From contig JAGWRA010000171.1 in assembly GCA_028876655.1 (NCBI GenBank), positions 1 through 43,013 of the forward strand: a stretch of 43,013 bases of DNA. The letters run 5' to 3'. The notes below the pieces were generated by a model. That model made no database searches. It saw nothing but the letters and a program-made list of their open reading frames with translations, and was not told the DNA's origin. Origin of the DNA: Acidobacteriota bacterium. GTDB lineage: Bacteria > Acidobacteriota > Vicinamibacteria > Vicinamibacterales > CAVVIG01. Position numbers and translations under genes: made by a program. Within the stretch, counting starts at the first letter, position 1, and every line of letters starts with the position of its first letter. This document shows, piece by piece, positions 40,528 through 43,013 of this stretch.

Positions 40528-41148
40528 ATGATCCGTCGTTCCGTTCTGTCCCGCATCGGGGGGCTCGTCTTCGCCCTGGCCATCGCCGCCGCGGGCGTCC
40601 ACCTGGAGGCGCAGGGGACCGGCACCATCAAGGGCAACGTGGACGTCAGCGGCGTGCCGCACGATGGCGACGCCGTCATCTACATCGTGAAGGCCCCGGG
40701 GACGTTCGCGCCGCAGCCCGAGGAGATGGACCAGCACGACATGGTGTTCCGGCCGCACGTCCTGCCGGTGCTCGTCGGCAGCAAGGTCACCTTCCTGAAC
40801 CACGACCCGGTGCCGCACAACGTCTTCTCGCCCAGCTACGAGAAATACGACCTGGGCACCTGGGAACCCGGGCACATCCGGACCTACACGTTCAAGACGT
40901 GCCAGCAGGTCCCCTGCGCCTACACGCAGTTGTGCCGGCTGCACGAGAACATGGAAGCGTTCATCGTGGTCCTGCAGAACCCGTACTTCTCGGTCAGCGA
41001 ACCCTCCGGGGACTATCAGATCACGAACGTACCGCCGGGCAACTACACGCTGGCGATCTGGTACCCCGGCAAGCAGAAGGCCGCGTCGCGTTCGATTACC
41101 GTGAAGGCCGGGACCACGCTCACCGAGAACTTCGCGCTGAAACCCTGA
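40528..41148 (+). CDS. Exported cupredoxin, tandem copy 2
   Basis: This 206-residue paralogue aligns without gaps to the previous product: same length, same copper ligands (H97, C136, H139, M142) and the same C125 and C130. VPHNVFSPSYEKY and the VVLQNPYF stretch are identical or nearly so, while the N-terminus and surface differ. A signal peptide (about 1-29) sends it to the periplasm. I chose ATG 40528 because GTGGAGG and the signal peptide fit it; an upstream ATG at 40468 would place the hairpin inside the coding region. The recent duplication suggests higher dose or split roles. Confidence 0.87.
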   Translation: MIRRSVLSRIGGLVFALAIAAAGVHLEAQGTGTIKGNVDVSGVPHDGDAVIYIVKAPGTFAPQPEEMDQHDMVFRPHVLPVLVGSKVTFLNHDPVPHNVFSPSYEKYDLGTWEPGHIRTYTFKTCQQVPCAYTQLCRLHENMEAFIVVLQNPYFSVSEPSGDYQITNVPPGNYTLAIWYPGKQKAASRSITVKAGTTLTENFALKP

Positions 41149-41165
41149 GCCGGAGATGCCGGCTC
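41147..41165 (+). terminator. Hairpin at the end of the cupredoxin operon
   Basis: GAGCCGG and CCGGCTC pair around AGATG. The stem begins within the stop codon. The convergent GH92 gene ends at 41226. Confidence 0.5.
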
Positions 41166-41225
41166 ACGCCGCACGGCATCCGCGCGGCTCTCGCATCCGG
41201 TCGCCCCGCGGCCGGCCCGTCCGGA

Positions 41226-43013
41226 CTACGGACGAGCCGGCGCGGGCGGAAACGAGGGAGGGGCGTCGGCCGGCTGGCGGCCCCACACCTCGTCGGGCGC
41301 GGCCCGCAGGTCGTACCGCAGCTCGCCATCGTGGGTCACGAACGATTCCGGCAACCAGGGCTTCGTGGAATTCAGGCCGTTCACCCGCAGTCCGGCGACA
41401 TACGGCAGGCCGTCAGCCGCGGCGGGCGCGTGGATCGCGAGCGTCACGCCGGTGGCACGATGGATGGCGATCGCCGGGAAGAGCGGGCTCGCCAGCAGCA
41501 GCTCGGCACGTCCGGGAATGCCGGGGTACATGCCCAGCGCGGACCAGACGTACCAGGCCGACATCGCCCCGAGGTCGTCGTTCCCCGGAATGCCGAACGG
41601 GGAATCGCTCCACAGCAGGCGCATCACCTCGCGGACCGTCTGCTCGGTGAGATCGGGCCGGCCGGCGAAGTCGTACAGCCACGGCGCACCGGTGGACGGC
41701 TCGTTGTCCATCTCGGCGTGCATCCCGCCCAGGCCGGTGAGCGCCCAGGCGCCGTCGGGCGTGTGGAAGAAGGCGTTGAGCCGCTGCACCGCTGCCGCCG
41801 CGCCGCCCATGCGGGCGAACAGCCCGGCGGCATCGAACGGCACCATCCACGTGTACTGCGCGCTGCTCCCTTCGGCGAACCCTTCGTCCGACGCGGGATC
41901 GAACGGCGGCCAGCTGCCGTCCGCGTTCCGGTCCTGCACGTAACCAGCCGGCCCGAAGAGGTTCTGCCAGTAGCCGGCCCGCTGGCGGAACATGGCCGCC
42001 TGGGCGCTCTCGCCGAGGCGCGCGGCGAGCTGCGACAGGGCGAAGTCGGCCGTCGCATCTTCGAGCGTCTCGCCGGCGCCGCCCCAGGCATGCGCCTTCG
42101 CCGGGATGTCGTGCAGCTTCAGCCAGGCATCCAGTGACGGCCGCTGTCCCGCACACTCCACCGGACAGCCATCGCCGCTGCGATCGGCCGGTGTCGGCAC
42201 CGTCGCGGCCCGGGTCAGCGAGGCGAGCGCCCTCTTCGCGTCGAAGTGCGTGCCGCCGAAGGCATAGATGCCGGCGACGGCGGCGGGCGACGGATCGCCC
42301 TCCATCACGTGCGTCGCCCCGGAGTTGTGCGTCCAGCGGTCCCAGGCGCCGCCGTTCTGGTCGGCCTGGTTCAGCAGCGACTGCGCGATGTCGCTCCCGA
42401 CGGCCGGATCCAGCAGCGTCACCAGCTGCAGCTGCGATCGATAGACGTCCCAGCCCGAGAAGTTCGCGTACTGCACGCGCTGGCCGCCGGCGACGGCATG
42501 GATCCGCTGGTCCACGCCGCGATACTCGCCGTTGACGTCACTGAACGTCGTCGGCTGCAGCAGCGCGTGGTAGAGCGCCGTGTAGAAGATCGTCCGGTCG
42601 CCGGCCGTGCCGCCGGCAACCTGAATCCTTCCGAGCGCCTGGTTCCAGTCCTGCTGCGCCCGGGTGCGGATGGCGTCGAAGGACACACCGGCCGGATCCT
42701 CGGCCCGCAGGTTCGCCGCGGCGTTCAGCGCGCTCACGTACGACACGCCGACGCGCAGCGTCACGATCCCGCCCTGCTGCGGATCGAACGAAACCCACGC
42801 GCCAGACCCGCGGCCGGCCACCGGATAGCCGTCGGTGCCGTAGGTGGTGCCGCCCGACGCCGTGCGCCCGTCCGGATGGACCGAGGCGTCCTGCCAGGTG
42901 CCGAAGCCGGAGAACGGACGGTCGAACTGCGCGACGAAGTAGAGGGTGTAGTAGCTGCGGCGGTCGATGGGATTGATGTAGCCGCAGAAGTTGCCGCTCG
43001 TGACCGACCCGGA
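41226..43013 (-). CDS. GH92 family alpha-mannosidase, 5' part cut off by window edge
   Basis: The open frame runs from the window edge (first full codon at 43013) to a TAG at 41226, giving the C-terminal 595 residues of a glycoside hydrolase family 92 protein. Family landmarks are SGSVTSGNFCGYI near the edge, FSGWDVYRSQLQLVTLL, YTWMVPFDAAGLFARMGG, MHAEMDNEPSTGAPWLYDF with the catalytic acid region, and GIPGNDDLGAMSAWYVWSAL then GMYPGIPG with the catalytic-base aspartates. GH92 enzymes are calcium-dependent exo-alpha-mannosidases, usually exported. The signal peptide and the N-terminal beta domain lie outside the window. Confidence 0.94.
   Translation of the reverse strand, partial: SGSVTSGNFCGYINPIDRRSYYTLYFVAQFDRPFSGFGTWQDASVHPDGRTASGGTTYGTDGYPVAGRGSGAWVSFDPQQGGIVTLRVGVSYVSALNAAANLRAEDPAGVSFDAIRTRAQQDWNQALGRIQVAGGTAGDRTIFYTALYHALLQPTTFSDVNGEYRGVDQRIHAVAGGQRVQYANFSGWDVYRSQLQLVTLLDPAVGSDIAQSLLNQADQNGGAWDRWTHNSGATHVMEGDPSPAAVAGIYAFGGTHFDAKRALASLTRAATVPTPADRSGDGCPVECAGQRPSLDAWLKLHDIPAKAHAWGGAGETLEDATADFALSQLAARLGESAQAAMFRQRAGYWQNLFGPAGYVQDRNADGSWPPFDPASDEGFAEGSSAQYTWMVPFDAAGLFARMGGAAAAVQRLNAFFHTPDGAWALTGLGGMHAEMDNEPSTGAPWLYDFAGRPDLTEQTVREVMRLLWSDSPFGIPGNDDLGAMSAWYVWSALGMYPGIPGRAELLLASPLFPAIAIHRATGVTLAIHAPAAADGLPYVAGLRVNGLNSTKPWLPESFVTHDGELRYDLRAAPDEVWGRQPADAPPSFPPAPARP

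Overview
This is a GC-rich bacterial chromosome segment with dense genes on both strands. I infer an Acidobacteriota-like organism, possibly class Vicinamibacteria. The reasons are the high-GC codon use, the order amidase - GerMN protein - rph - rdgB, the many exported M20 peptidases and amidohydrolases, and degenerate short-repeat proteins. No rRNA or universal marker is present to settle this.

Layout. 1-2000: truncated amidohydrolase, remnant of a repeat protein, two small hypothetical genes. 1982-3497: CPBP protease and 2OG-Fe(II) oxygenase, divergent with overlapping starts. 3578-7222: cell-wall amidase, GerMN protein, rph, rdgB in one operon. 7579-9083: M20 deacylase and tRNA-Pro. 9347-15723: Cys-rich exported protein and a CusCBA-type copper/silver efflux system. 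15761-16811 (minus): lipoprotein and monoheme cytochrome lipoprotein. 17460-22252: a cytochrome-porin fusion resembling Cyc2, a cupredoxin, a soluble cytochrome c, a CuA subunit II and a heme-copper oxidase subunit I whose expected CuB histidines are mostly absent. 22264-31744: M20 peptidase, class II photolyase, winged-helix regulator, ilvD, MscS channel, YVTN propeller, PEP-mutase-like lyase, PLP desulfhydrase/deaminase. 31749-37967: trehalose synthase-phosphatase fusion, then a dehydrogenase - aldehyde dehydrogenase - amidohydrolase operon. 38318-41148: a second cytochrome-porin followed by two tandem cupredoxins. 41226-end: truncated GH92 mannosidase.

The most interesting content is a redox system in two parts. 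Each part starts with a monoheme cytochrome fused to an outer-membrane barrel and continues with exported type-1-copper proteins; the first part also carries cytochrome c and a two-subunit terminal reductase. Together they could move electrons across the outer membrane, through periplasmic copper and heme carriers, to an unusual heme-copper enzyme. Candidate sigma-54 (-24/-12) promoters precede the copper efflux operon, the cytochrome lipoprotein operon and both cytochrome-porin operons. Dyads lie upstream at distances that suit enhancer-binding proteins. This suggests, but does not prove, that copper handling and the redox chain are one regulon. GC-rich hairpins sit just before the ribosome binding sites inside these operons.
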